This document shows, piece by piece, positions 11,901-24,805 of a stretch of DNA of 64,000 bases. This DNA comes from Chondrus crispus. Taxonomy: Eukaryota > Rhodophyta > Florideophyceae > Gigartinales > Gigartinaceae. A program made the translations under genes and the position numbers. The stretch is taken from NCBI RefSeq assembly GCF_000350225.1, contig NW_005178551.1, positions 198,591 through 262,590 of the forward strand, read 5' to 3'. Within the stretch, counting starts at the first letter, position 1. Each line of letters begins with the position of its first letter. The notes under the pieces are model-generated. The model made no database searches, had not been told where the DNA came from, and worked only from the letters and a program-made list of their open reading frames with translations.

Positions 11901-14900
11901 ACTGGTCTCCCGACCTAGAAATCTATTTCTAGGATTCTTTTATTGATCTCCGAATTGGACGACAGGGATTAGAAGGGATCGAGAATCACCGCCTCGTTTC
12001 AAGATGAGTGGACGAGAAGACACCAGATCGCAGGGGGGCTTCCCCCGAGACGTCAGGGACGACGAGTCAGTAAATCGGTCCCAGCTCGGGGGACCAAGTC
12101 GCCCGGAGGGCTCGACAGATAACGTGGGCTCCGTTAGAAGCGCCGAGGCACGAACGGCGCATGTGGAGCGCCTGGCCCGCGCAAGGACGCGATCGCAGAC
12201 AAGAGCGGCCTTACCACCGGCGCCGGCGGAGGAGCCCCTCGAAGGCCGACAACGCGGAGAGAGCAAGCCAGCCCCCCCATAATCGGCGACGAACGTCCAA
12301 ATAGTATGACGAACCACGGAGACGCCTTGGAGGCCCACTGGGACCTAGGGGACCTCACCCAGAGGGCGACCCTAAACACGTGGTTGACGGCCGAGCTGGA
12401 CAAGCGAATCCCGGCTGCCGTGGAGGCGCAATTGACAAGCACGCTCCGAAAGATCGTTGAGGATCACAGCCGGACCCTCGTAAGGAGCGCCGTGGACAGA
12501 GTAGTCGGAAGCGGCCCCTTTTGGGACACGATCACTTCAACCGTGGGGGACGTTACCCGGGCAGAGGTGCGCGCTCGAGCGCCGCAGGCAGAGCGACTGC
12601 CGTTGGCGACAACGGACGTACTACCGCCGTCGCTGATGCTTGGGAACGCGCGGCCGCCGTACCCTAAAATGGGACGTGAGACCCCGTGGGATAGAGAAGA
12701 GCGTTATGGCCGACTTCAAGCCCAAGAGATGGGACAGCCACCCGCGTTTCCGCTCGGAGCTGGTCGCGTAGTGTTGCCGACGCAGAAGTACCGGAGAAAG
12801 ACCAAGGGCAAGGGATACGACACCGACGAATCGGAAGCTAGTGACGCCACGAGGGACGAAACAGACTTCTCTGAGGACGATTTTGAAGTAGACGTGAGGC
12901 ATGTGCGTCGGATTCGCCCCCTAAACGACCTCTTTAAAAAGGTCATGGATTACCGCCAGTATCGGCTGCACAACCGTTCGGGACGATACAACGCCAAGGT
13001 TGCCAGCACGGTTTCGAGGGCCGGAAAGCGGATGGCTCTACAGATGAATGGCGTGACCTTCAGTGGAGACGACCCGATTGCGGTGCTAAGTTTCCTCTCC
13101 AGGTTTACGGCGGCGTGCAACCAGAACGGCGTGCATGAAGAAGCAGCCCTCTGGTTCTTCTAGTTCTTCATGACTTGCAAGGCCTTGGCAAAGGTGCAGA
13201 CCCGTATTGTGGGGGAGTCTGGAGTAGCCGACGCCCGTAGGGACGAGGTGTTGTCGTCCTATCCGGAGGTTGTCAATTACATCCTCAGGACATACGCGAC
13301 CAATGAAGTCATCGCAGAAGCCTACGCCGAGGTAACGAACTTTATACAGAGTTCAGGGATGTCCGAGACGGAGTATGGCGACCGTCTCTGGAGAAAAGCC
13401 CTCCACTGTAGAAATGTCTTCTCCGATAATCGGCTCAAATCGCTCTTCGCAGAGGGGCTCTTCCCGGCAATCCGTACGCAGGTGCGTCACCACCTCACTA
13501 CGCATCCCCGCATAGCTTTTACGGAGCTAACGCGGTAGGCCGAGGGCATTTGGACTGCCTACCGAGGTGGAAAGAATTACCCGGCAGCCGCAGGGAGCCG
13601 GGACCGCTCGGGCCACCGGACAGGACGCCAGCAGCGTAGCCTGCTCCTCTCAGAAGAGTCGTCCGAACCGGGTCCCCTCGAGAAAGTGGATGTTTCCTCG
13701 GACCGCCCGCTCGCGATGGCCATCGAGACGGCCGCGTTTCCCTCGCCCCCGGGGACACGCACAACGTACTTCACACCCTCTCCGAGTTCGACGGCACTAG
13801 AGGGTGGGAGCAGTATGTGGCCCAAGCCAAACACACACCGTCGGGGAGGAGACGCCCGGCATTGGGAGCCACCTCGACAGGACGCGAGCAGCGGAACGCC
13901 CTGCCGCCTCTGCCTTTCGTGGGAGAGACCTTGCTGTCGTGGGATGTCGCCAGACGTCCGAGCTCTGATTTTGGCCCAACTGGAGACAAACTTCCAACAG
14001 AGACGCACCCAGAGGAATTACAGCCCTGGGGGACGGGCTCGAAACTCACCAAGGGCGAATCCGTCGCCGAGTTTCCGGACAACCTCGTTTCCAGGGGTCC
14101 CGCAGGGGACCCAGATTATCGAACCGGGCGCGTATTCCGGCGGCGCCCACGGAAGGAGACCGGGAAACGACAGGGAGGCAGCGAAGAGGCTTCTGTCTCT
14201 CTTAAACCGAGCCTCGTCCGGAGAGAAGCACCCCCGACCCGAAGAACACACTGGCACCGGCAGAAGGGAAAGCCTCGTGGGAATAACGTAGCAAGAGACC
14301 CGGTTTGCTTCCTGAGAAAGGAGAACTATAAATTTGACCTGTCAGTCGGATGCCGACCGACGGTTATGTTTCCTATCAGGGGTGTTCTAGACACTGGAGC
14401 CGGCCCTGACATTATCCACGAGCGCGTCCTTCCCCCAAATTGGAGAGAGAATGCGGCGAGAAAACCGACCCCACGAATAACGGACGCTTCGAAGAATGCA
14501 ATGGCTCTTAGCGGAGTGGTGGTGCTACACGTCCGAATTGGAAATATGACCACGAGGACGCATTTTTTAGTGGCGAGCAACCTAGCGGGGAGCGCCATTT
14601 TGGGACGGAGTTTATCGATCGCCATGTGAAGGGCATCTTCCCAAAAGAAAGGCGAGTTGTCTTCCGCACTGGAGGAAGTGTGACCTTGCTGGGGAGCGCC
14701 CCGGGGCCCAATGGGAATCGGAAAAATATGAAGAACCTGCCGACACGGACGAGATCCAACAAAGTGCCAGTGGCTAAGCAGATTGTGCTACCCTCGATGT
14801 CATAAGTTCCGGTATTGGTAAACACCGAGGAAAGAGGCCTGGTGTTCCTCCAGTGTCACCCGAAAACGGTTAAGAAGAACCTCAGCCTGATGGCGAACGG

Positions 14901-15722
14901 GGTAATGGAGCCCACAGGGCTCCCATTTTGGGTCCGCATGAGCAATTTCCGTGATCGACCGGTACGGATTCCGAAGGGAGCTGTCATAGGGCTCGCATTA
15001 TCGGCTCCCCGAGCGGGGCTGACGATAACGTTCCAACAGGCTCAAGAGTTGGGCCTCGACCCCTTTGGTGGTCCCCCCTCGCCGGGACGGGATGAAGGAA
15101 AAGTTGGCGAGGAGCGAAGTAGTCGACCGGATCACTGGACCGAGCAGCTGGAGATAGGCGCCGAATACCAGACCCACAGGACCGGAATTGTGGACCTGTT
15201 ACGGGAGTTCGAAGACATGTGGTCCGGGCGATTGGGGACCATAGCGAGCGCCAAGCATCGGATAGACCTCGAGGATGGCGCCCGGCCTGTTTATCAGCCC
15301 CCTTATCGGGCGGGGCATCGCGCCGGAGCCATCAAAAAGACCGAGATTGAGCGGATGTTAAAAGAGTGGGTCATTGAGCTATCCAGCTCAGAATGGGCTA
15401 GCCCCGTAGTCCTGGTGCCAAAGAAAGACGGCACCCTACGCTTTTGTGTGGACTACCGGCGCCTCAACGCGTTGACCCGTCGGGACTCGTACCCCATTCC
15501 GCGGATGGACGAATGCATTGACTCCCTTGGGGACGCCACCATCTTCTCCACCATTGACTGCAACAGCGGATACTGGAAAGTCGAGGTGGATAAAGCCGAC
15601 AAGGATAAGACGACGTTCACGTCCCATATGGGGTTGTACCGATTCATGCGGATGCCGTTTGGTCTCAAGAACGCCCCAGTGACTTTTCAAAGGGCGGTGG
15701 ACATTATCCTGTCACGGGTTAG

Positions 15723-16345
15723 TGTAGCATAGACCCCCGGTCGCAGTGGGGGTTTAGCTAGGTTTGCGTAAGGCCTGTGTTAACGCGAGAAAGAGAAAAA
15801 CACACAAACACCAGAACGTACGCGGGCGGTGGTAGCGTGGTAGAGCGGTGGGGAGCGGACGCGGGCGCCTACGCGTTGGAGTGGATCGACGCGCTCGACG
15901 CCCCGGGGCGGCGCTAGTTAGCGTTCTAGCGCCGACGGGCGGAGGCGGATCCGGCTCGCTGGCGTACGTGTCGAGAGCGCTACCTGCGTTAGTTCTTGGT
16001 TAAAGCGCTCGCGTTTAGTGAACGCGTCTAGAATAAGCGGACGTGGTTAGACCTGCGGTGGAGGATCTGGTACCAAACCCGTGCTTGTCCTTGTCCTCCC
16101 TCCGCCGCCGGTCGCCCTGTCATTTAATATACAAGTAAATAATCTATCATAACATATACTACAGTATCTAGGTAGCGCCTTACACGGTAAGCTCGCGCGC
16201 CTTACTCCGGATCGTCACGCTGTACACGTGCACAGCGAGCAGCAAGCGCGTACTTACAGACGCGGGTGTGCGCGCTGTAATTCATTTTGCGGGAGTACAG
16301 TAGTCGCCCCGCCCGTTCAAATAACGTCCTCGCGATTATGCTACA
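15723..16345. mobile_element. Solo LTR inserted in the gypsy RT region
   Basis: The 623-bp insert begins TGTAGCATA and ends TATGCTACA, a perfect 9-bp inverted terminal repeat. It is flanked on both sides by GTTAG (15718-15722 and 16346-16350), a 5-bp target duplication as LTR integrases make. The interior is GC-rich with CACGTG and GCGCGC motifs and no coding capacity. It belongs in style with the other solo LTRs but is not clearly the same family. Confidence 0.85.
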
Positions 16346-18873
16346 GTTAGATGGCAATACACGTTGGTGTATCTCGACGACGTCATCGTATACTCCAAGA
16401 CCTTACAGGAGCACTTCACCCACATGAGGACGATCTTGGGGATGTGAAAAGATGCGGGAGTGTCCCTCAAACTCCCCAAGTGCCATTTCTTTCAAACCTC
16501 GGTGGACTATCTGGGTCACGTTATTCGACCTGGAAAGTTGGAGGTGAGCTCACGAACGTGCGAAGCAATCCAGCAAGCCAAGGCGCCGACAACCCAGACG
16601 AGAATCCGTTCCATTATCGGTCTCTGTAACCTATTCCGGCCCTTTGTGCCAAACTTTGCACCATTGCAACCCCCTTGAATCGCAAGCTCGAGAAAGGACA
16701 GCCCGCAAAATTTGGCCACCTCACGGACGAAGAGCACGAGGCGTTCGAGGAGCAGAAACGTCGTCTCACTTCACCTCCAACCCTGGCGTTGCCCAAGCAA
16801 AAAGGGAGCTACAAGTTGGACACAGACGCATGTGACCATCAGGTGGGATGCACTCTCCTGCAGGACCAAGAGGGTCCTGTTTACGTCCCAATTGGGTATT
16901 GGAGTCGAGCCCTGACAAAGCAGGAGCGCGACTACACTACGACGGAAAAGGAATGTTTGGCCATTGTTTGGGCTATCCTCCTCCTACGGCCGTACCTGGA
17001 GGGACAAAGATTTACCGTTCGGACGGACCACGATTCCCTGAGGTGGGTCCTGAACCGAGCCGATGCCAAGGGACGATTAGCCCCCTGGCGCCTCCAGTTA
17101 TCGGAATACGACTTCATAGTCGAACACCGTGCCGCGATTAAACACCAGGTAGCCGACGCCCTCTCGCGGCTTGAGACGACCGGATTGGATACTTCGACCC
17201 TGAGGGATGAAATACCTTGCTACGTGGTAGACGAAGACGTACAAGGAGATCTACTGTCCTCCGAGGGCGTGACACCTCGTTATCCCGGCAACCCGGACGT
17301 GATGACTCTCGGGCATGATGATGCTGAGATATTGCCCGTGATGCAAGACGACCTAATTCGGGAGCAGAAGACAGACTCGTATTGTAAGACCATGATGGAA
17401 GAGGTCGGGAAATCGGGAACGCATTTCGAGGTCAATCAACACGGCCTCCTGTGCCGGCGCGCACCCTCGGACGAGAGTATACAGATCGTGGTCCCAGCGT
17501 CCCTGAGGGCGAGAATCTCCTTCTTGAGTCATTACCCGAGATTACAGGGACACCCCGGCACGAGCAAGATGTACGAGACAATGAGGCGTCTGTACTACTG
17601 GCCTCATATGGCTTCGGACGTCCAACAGACGGTCGCCGACTGCCGGTCGTGCGCCCGCGTGAGGGGAACGCAATACCGCCAGCAGAAGAAGCTAACGTTG
17701 TTCCCCGCCGCCGGGCCGCTAGAATTTGTCGCCATGGACCTGTATGGACCCTTGCCAAAAACTCCACACGGGAACCGCCACATATTGGTCATCACGGACC
17801 GCTTTACCAAGCTGTGCCGCGCTATACCCCTTCGGACAACTCAAGCTCAGCAGGTGGCCCAAACATTCCTTGACGCGTGGGTATACCTGTATGGCATGCG
17901 GGATACACTGCTGACCGACAACGGACCCCAGTTCACAGCTAAATTCTTCGAAGCTGTGTGCGGCCTTCTCGGAATTCGGCACGTGCTCACGACGGCCTAT
18001 CATCCGCAAACTAACGGTCAGGCCGAGAGATTTAACCGGACGTGAGCGACCCGACTGCGGTATTACGTCTCCGAACACCAACGGGACTGGAACGATTACG
18101 TACAACCCCTGACGTACGCGTACAATATGCAGGTCCACAAGTCGACGGGTACGACCCTATTTGACCTCATCTTGACGCCGCACCCACCAGGGATATGGGT
18201 ACAAGCTCCTTCTAGCGCCATACCGTCCCCAAATGGGAGTGAACCGACATCGGCACAAATGAAGCGAATCACCGTACAGCGGGTGCGGAAGATTCTCCCC
18301 CGCGCGGGTACCAAGTTGACTCACGCCCAAGCACAGTACAAGAGAAATTTCGACAAGGCCGTAAGGACGTTACCCTCCTTCGAGGTCGGACAGGAGGTCT
18401 TTCTCGACAGACCCCCGGATTTTTCCGCGACGCCGCTCGAGAATGAGGACGGCCACCGGAAACTCCTTCCTAAAACGACAGGTCCCTATAGGGTCATAAA
18501 GGCGCCAGTGGGCGGAGACACGGTCACGATTGAGCGCAACGGTCTCTTGGATGCAGTATCCATAAACCGTGTGACAAAGGTGCCGCAACCCTCCGTCCCG
18601 AAGGCCCCCTCGTCCGTAAGGTCGACGCCCATGGCGATACCCCCGGCATGCGGAACCACACCACCCGAAAGGGCCTCCGTATCACGGACCACCCAGGCGG
18701 TCTCCATCGACCCGGACAGCGAGGTCCCCGTCCATCAGGAGGCCGCTGAGGCCAAACCGGATACAAAGCACGGCATAGACCGCATCGTCGCCCATGGCGA
18801 GTCGGACGACGGCTCCCCACTTTATCGCGTCCGATGGTTCGGCTACATCCCCAAAGAGGACACCTGGGAGCGA

Positions 18874-18973
18874 NNNNNNNNNNNNNNNNNNNNNNNNNNN
18901 NNNNNNNNNNNNNNNNNNNNNNNNNNNNNNNNNNNNNNNNNNNNNNNNNNNNNNNNNNNNNNNNNNNNNNNNN
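18874..18973. other. Assembly gap (100 N)
   Basis: One hundred Ns inside the chromodomain-coding end of the gypsy element. The round size suggests a placeholder of unknown length. Confidence 0.95.
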
Positions 18974-18988
18974 CTCCCAGGGATACTC

Positions 18989-19026
18989 ATGAAGTTCTCT
19001 GGGAGGTACCTCCCAGAGAACTTCAT
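18989..19026. repeat. Perfect 38-bp palindrome beside the gap
   Basis: Without any spacer, the 19-base arm ATGAAGTTCTCTGGGAGGT is followed by its exact reverse complement, centred on GGTACC between 19007 and 19008. It starts 16 bases after the N run. Part of it encodes the last residues of the chromodomain end, so one arm is genuine. The other may be a fold-back assembly or cloning artefact. Confidence 0.8.
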
Positions 19027-19051
19027 CCGCCGATACCGAGCTAGACACTGA

Positions 19052-20325
19052 CCGAGACGGTCGGTCCAAGAAGAGGGGGAAGAAAGGATGAAGTGTACGG
19101 AAAGAATGAGATTATTTGCGCAAAAATTGTCAACACCCAATGGGAACGCCCTATGAGACAGAGGCGGCGGTTTGAGGCACGAAGATTTTAGGGAACGTCC
19201 AATGGGGGCTCGTTAATTTACAAGGACAAGCCTCGAAGACGAGAAAACTAGGCACGTTTTACTGGCAAGAAGGCCGATTTTGATTGCAAAGGAAAACCCC
19301 GATCGGGCAGTCACTAGCCTAACGAAGGCGAATTCATGACCCCACATGGATATTAGTAACGCACGAACGACCCATCATGGGCGTAGCGACGACGATTGCC
19401 GCTGGAAGAAACCCTGTACGGGAGAGCGCAGGCACCGGGCGTCGCCGATCTGTGGACTACAGTACGAAGGAAGACAACCGCGATGAGGACGAAACAAATG
19501 CAAAGGCAGTTTATTTGGAGGTGGGAGTACCCGGACGAGGACGCTTACGAGAAGGGGCGCCAGCATAATTGGAGGCTGAGGCCACGTCGGCCCCACTACC
19601 GGCAGAACGGTCAGGCTCAAGCCCGAACCGGACGAGGACGTCCGAAATAGCGCCGTCGGTCACGTCCCGAACGCTGGCCTGCAGAATCCCGCTAAGGGCA
19701 GACTGCACCTCATTCAGAGCCGAACGTGTACGTTCAAGGGTATGAGGGTCCCGTATGAGGGTTGCCGCTTGACGAAGGACGGCCGGAACCGTAGCAGCCG
19801 GTTCAGCCCCATAGTTTTGGGCATTGTCAAGATACTCCTGCCAAGCCGCCCTGAGGTCTTCATCCACAATGGGCGGTACGTCCACTTGGTCGAACGTCTC
19901 CAAGACGAGTTCGGGCATGGCGGCGACGAAGCTAGCCGTCGCACCAGCAGGCGGGCTGGAGGCAGGAACTTCAACGATGTCCTCCACAACCGCAGCGGCC
20001 GACTGGGTCGCTCCACCCCCGTCATCGGGAGGCAGCACGGACCTCAGAGGAGCCACCGGTACCGGAGAGGGAACATCGTCGTCGTCAAAATAGACAGGTC
20101 CCCTTCCTTCGGGAGGCGCAGCGACGGACTCGCCCCCGTATAGGGACGGCACGGCCGAGACAGCCCCACGACTATTCGGAGGAAAAATCGGAACGGCATC
20201 CGAAGCGACCTCAGGAGGATGAAAGCACTCCGGAACGAATCCTTTCCCACGGGGGTAATAATCAGCGACTTCCAATATCGGCCAGGGGGAACGACGAGAC
20301 TCGGGAGGGACGACCCGAGTGCCAA
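19052..20325 (-). mobile_element. Gypsy 3' region with antisense ORF (about 19511-20325)
   Basis: Downstream of the chromodomain stop there is a purine-rich tract (around 19068-19088) and then a region with a long minus-strand frame of about 270 codons running from about 20325 to 19511. It encodes a Pro/Ala/Asp-rich protein with a Lys/Arg-rich C-terminus (SRKRPRPGTPTSK). I recognise no domain. Its position, behind pol and pointing the other way, recalls the antisense ORFs known in some plant Ty3/gypsy elements, and its composition matches the gypsy interior. Its upstream end is cut by the junction with the copia element, and no 3' LTR is seen. Treated as part of the fossil. Confidence 0.4.
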
Positions 20326-23300
20326 GAGAGCTGTTTGCTACATTGTGACAGTGCAATATATTCGGCTTCGGCTGATGATAAAGATACCATCGATTGTCTC
20401 CTGGATGTCCAATATATGGGTGCAGCGTTGACGGTAATGACAGTTCCAGAAGTCGAACGCCTTGTGTCATGACACCCAGCCCAGTCGCTGTCCGATTGTG
20501 CTCTCATCAGTTCGCTCGTGTGATTGGCGGGGAAGAAAAAAGACTTGTCAAGAGTTCCAGCTACATACCTCACCACCCGCTTGGCTAGAACAAGGTGCCG
20601 CTCGGCCGGAGCATGCACTTGCCCCGCCAATGTTGAGATGGCGAATGACAAGTCAGGTCTTGTGCAGATGGCGGCGTATGATATCAAGCCGACGACAGAG
20701 CGATATCTTGAATGTTCATCCTTGCAAAGGGTAACATCTCCGTCGTGCAGGGCTGTGATGTCTGAGTTCAGCGGTAGTGGGGTTGCAACGAGTTTGACAT
20801 GAGAGAGGCTGTGTTCATGTAGGATGTTTTCCAGGTACTTTCTCTGGGATACGTATATTCCTTCAGTCGTTCGGACGAGGTTCCAACCAATGAAAGATGT
20901 TAAGGGACCAAGTAGTTTCACCTTCAAACTTTTCGTCAGTCTGTTCTTGACATTCTCAAGAAGTTCTCTAGAATCGGAAGCCATTGCCATATCATCCACA
21001 ACGACGGTAAAGATGACGAAGCCCTTTGAAGTTATCAGGATGTACAACCTCTTGTCTACGCCAGACTGGCAAAACCCCCAGGATGTCACGGTTCTGTGAA
21101 ACAAATTGCCCCATATCTTTCCAGCTTCAGTCATTCCGTAGATGGACTTCAGAACTTTACAAGTTTTTCCTGGTGCTCGCTCTGCACCACTTGAGTCGGT
21201 CGGTTGCCCCATGAACACAGGTTCATCCAAATCACGTACAGGTACGCGTTACTCACGTCGGCGCCCTCGAGGGCGCCTGGATCCAGGATGAGGTTCTTGG
21301 CCGCGACTTTAGCGAGAAGAAGTCGAATTGTCTCATGTCGTGCAACCGGAGCGTATACTTCATACGGGTCGAAGTCCAAGTACGTTCGTTGCCTGTCTCC
21401 CCGAAGACAGCATCTTACCTTGTGCAGGATATCGACGTACTCGCCCGGTGACTCTTTGATACGAAAGTTCCAAGTGTAGAACAAGACGTACATGTTAGGG
21501 CGTCGGTCCACGTACTCCCATGTACCACGAGAGATCAGTGCGTCAATTCTCGATTAATTGCCTCTGCCCAGTCTGGGATGCGACGGGCGTCATCAAAGCA
21601 CACCGAGATGCGCTTGTCATGGACCTTGGACTTCAAGATAACAGAGTGACTACCTGCTACGTAGAAGCACTGCTGAAGGGCCTCTTCTTTATCATAGGCT
21701 TCTTTTTCCTTCTGCTGAACTTCGTCGAGCTCTCTCTGTTGCGATATGTGGTGAAGCAGAGACGGCATTAATGGGAGCTTGTTTCCATCAGGCGTTAGAA
21801 CTGTGAAGTCTCGCGTCCTGCAAACGACAATGGACTGCTTTCTCGGTACATATATGCGATACAGTGTTGAGTTACTGTCCATGCCGACGAAAAATCGGTG
21901 AAGAGTTCTCGGGAGCCGCTTCTTGTCTGCGACCGTGTGGGAACGATATATGAACGCATGTCCTTCCGTTCCGAACTTGAGCAAAGTTGTGAAGTCTGGC
22001 TTCGTCCCGTACTAACGAGTGTACGGTATCTCCATGTTGATGCGGCTGCTCGGCAGCCTGTTTCTTAGCCAGTTGCCATGAGACATTGCCTCTCGCCACA
22101 ATGATGTTGGAAGCTCTGTGGTATGTAACAACGTCCTTGCCATTTTTCAAAGCTCTTGAATCAACCGTTCTGCAGCTCCGTTGGACTGACTACCTTACGG
22201 CGGAGATTACTCGAGAATGATGCCGTTCTCCATGGCATGCGTGTGAACGTTAAGGCTACTGTGTTCACCCGCTCTGTCCAATCTTATTCGGAACATGCGA
22301 AGACCAGGAGCATTGGGGTGTGCTTTTAACAGCTGCTCGTTTTCGACGAGCGATTGATATCCGTTTAAAGTTTTGAAGAACTCGGACTTGTGGTTGAGAA
22401 AATACACCATCTACATCCTCGTATGGTCGTCAAGGAAGACGTCCATATATACCTTGCCGGAAATGGAGGCAGGGTTTATCGGTCCAGCGATGTCGGTGTG
22501 GGTTAGCTCCAGCGGATGGCTTGCCACACTTCTGACTGACTAGAGTGGTGCCCTCTTTGTTGCTGCTGTGATGCAGGGTATGCACTGCATGTCCTTGCAT
22601 TCGCTGCTGTTTACCTCCGGAATACCTATGCACAACTTGGGGACGAGCTGCATCCTTTTGACTCCGATATGGCCGAGAACCTCGTGCCAAAAATTTTCTG
22701 ACCTCTCTTTTGTCGACTTTGCGGAAAATACGGTTGGTGCGACCATCCTTCTCGGCGAAGGCAAGGGTTAGATGCCGTTTGTTAACGGGCTTGTGAGGAG
22801 TAATTTTCCAGATGACTTGTCAAAGAAGAGTGCTCCTTCCAATCCAGTTGTGTTGCCGTCAGCTGATTGAAGCTCAATCTTGAAAAGTCTGATTAGCTGC
22901 GACTGGCAAAACATGTTTTCGTTGAAGTTCGGGCCGTGGCTTGCCTCAACGACTATTCCTTTGCCGATCGGGAGACGAATCTTGCCAATTCCAACAATCT
23001 TGGATCGTACTTCACAGATGTCGACTTCTGTTCCTGCAACTAGATGGTAGTCGAAGATCAAATTGCGATCCAAAACAAAGTTCCCGTTCGCTCCACCATC
23101 CATCCAGGTGGACTGCGACTTAATCGTCTTACTCGAGAAACTTCTTTCGCGGAATAGGAAACCCTTGGGGCGCTGGAATGCCTGACTGCCCTGTTCTGCC
23201 GGAGTTCCTTCATCACCGAAGGACACGTTCTTTCGGTTGAAATCAAGCCTGGAATCTGCGCGGGGGATGAATCCTCAGCTCGGGTTTCCGTCTTGGTTCT

Positions 23301-24219
23301 GGTCGTTGTACTGTTGATTTACATGGCGGTCGTAACGATAGTTCCCATTCCTGCGGAATGAACCGCCTCTATTACGGGAAAATTTTCCAGGTCTGTTTGC
23401 GCGACCGAAGCCTTGACGCTTCTTCTTTGTGAGCTCCTTACGGCACTCACTGCGAAAATGTCCGCGGCGACCACAACCCCAGCACTCGATATTTTTTTTG
23501 TCCTTGGTAGATCCACCAAGTCCGAACTTGGTCATCCTTGCCGCCGGGGTCGGTGCTTGCAAGTTTTCGTGTCCATTCTTATGCTCCCTGCGGCCATGCT
23601 CAGACTTGATCATGGCCAAAATGGCGCCATAATCCATGTTGTTTTCCTCTGATAGCAAAGCAGTGTGCATGTAAGAGTTTGGTAGGAAGCGAAGTAGAAT
23701 AGCGACTTTGTCGTTTTCCATTACGGGATCTTTGAGCCTTGCGAGGTCAATGAATATCCGTTCGAGGGTAGTGAAGAAGTCTTGGGGTTCTTGTTCTTCC
23801 TTGAATAACATCAAGTGGAGCTTGTTGCGCAAGTTGAGCTTCGACTGAATGTTTTCCTTCTGATATGAGGACTCCAGTTTCTTCCAAACATCGGCTGCAG
23901 AAGCTCTATCGGTAAGCAACTGGGTGACGACTGCAATGGGTTCGGTTCCGAGGTTGAACACGATTTCGGAACGCACTTTCTTGTTAGCTTTGTTCCAGCG
24001 GTTGATAATGGTTGCAGAAGCGTTGGGATCTGGTTCCGGGTCTGTGATTACATTCAACACATCGTAATAATCGAGGAGTTCCATTAAGTAAATGCGCCAC
24101 ACTGGAAAGTTCTGACTCCCCTCCAATTTTGGGATACGTCGACGACTGTCGCTCTCGCTGCGGTTATCTGCCATTACGTAAGTGAGTACTTGTGAGTGTA
24201 TCTCAAGCCAATGCTACCA
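20326..24219 (-). mobile_element. Ty1/copia element, internal region (broken)
   Basis: Minus strand, read right to left: gag (about 24174-23275, ending with the CCHC knuckle CWGCGRRGHFRSEC); protease (about 23226-22768, WMDGGANGNFVLD); integrase (about 22770-21550, starting with the HEVLGHIGVKRMQ zinc region); reverse transcriptase (about 21510-20600, with LEGADVSNAYLY and VVDDMAMAS); and RNase H (about 20600-20326, SLSSAEAEYIALSQ). The order protease-integrase-RT-RNaseH defines Ty1/copia. It is a fossil with roughly eight or more breaks, and its 3' end is cut off in RNase H at the gypsy junction. Confidence 0.9.
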
Positions 24220-24375
24220 TGTAGAAACTTGTGACTCTGTCCGGTGTCCCCTTTCCTCTTTATCCGCGGTTGTGCGCTTCTGCTCGCGGCTAAATACCCA
24301 GAGCGTTCGGGGAATGATCTCGGGAGATGCGCGACGGCGAGATCATTACTGTGCTAGCTTACACTAAATTCAACA
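24220..24375 (-). mobile_element. Probable 5' LTR of the copia element
   Basis: On the minus strand the stretch begins TGTTGAA and ends TTTCTACA, an imperfect inverted repeat with TG...CA ends. It is followed at once by TGGTAGCATTGG, whose first eight bases match the usual initiator-Met primer-binding site, and then by gag within 50 bases. At 156 bp it would be short but within the copia range. The outer boundary is uncertain because the partner LTR is missing. Confidence 0.45.
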
Positions 24376-24805
24376 AATGTCCCTAGATGCGTTTTCAACT
24401 TGTATTCTCAATAGAACTCGAACTCAATTAATTGGTAAAAGTGCAAAAGATGGTTGGTCCCTGTGCAGAGCAGTGTGTTTGCAGCTGTGGACAGAGAATA
24501 TACGAAAAACACAGCAACTGCACAAAGCACGACAGATTATAGAACGACATAGCCAGTAGAGAAGAGAAAGAATTTACGCAATGACCTTCAGCACTACAGC
24601 GTGCTAAGTGCAGATATAAAGGATTCTTTGGGGACTTCTTTATCGGTCTTGAGGATTTTAAGGACTTCGAGAGGTAATGATGAAACTGCTTGCTGGTATT
24701 GCTCCTGGCAGAGGCCAATAGAACAAGTGAAAGATTATTGACAAGCGGTTTACGGCAGCTGGAAGTCTTTTATGGGTGGACAGAAACAGGACAAGAGGAG
24801 GCCAC
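24376..24805. other. No gene seen between copia LTR and solo LTR
   Basis: About 430 bases of AT-rich DNA with only short, featureless frames. It ends with GCCAC, the left copy of the target duplication of the next LTR. Confidence 0.5.

Larger units (their letters stand above)
11901..19051 (+). mobile_element. Ty3/gypsy chromovirus, internal region (broken)
   Basis: Parts in order: gag (about 12300-14100); aspartic protease (about 14330-14620, with LDTGAGPDI); reverse transcriptase (about 15200-16450, with a VYLDDVIVYS block); RNase H (about 16790-17170, TDACDHQVGC); integrase with its HHCC zinc region (about 17520-17660), catalytic core (about 17700-18040, ending in LTDNGPQFTA-type text) and C-terminal part; and a chromodomain (about 18770-19050, RVRWFGYIPKEDTWER). 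The order RT-RNaseH-integrase and the chromodomain place it in the chromovirus lineage of Ty3/gypsy. It is a fossil with roughly half a dozen breaks, a foreign solo LTR within the RT region and an assembly gap in the chromodomain. It must predate the solo LTR it carries. Confidence 0.9.
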
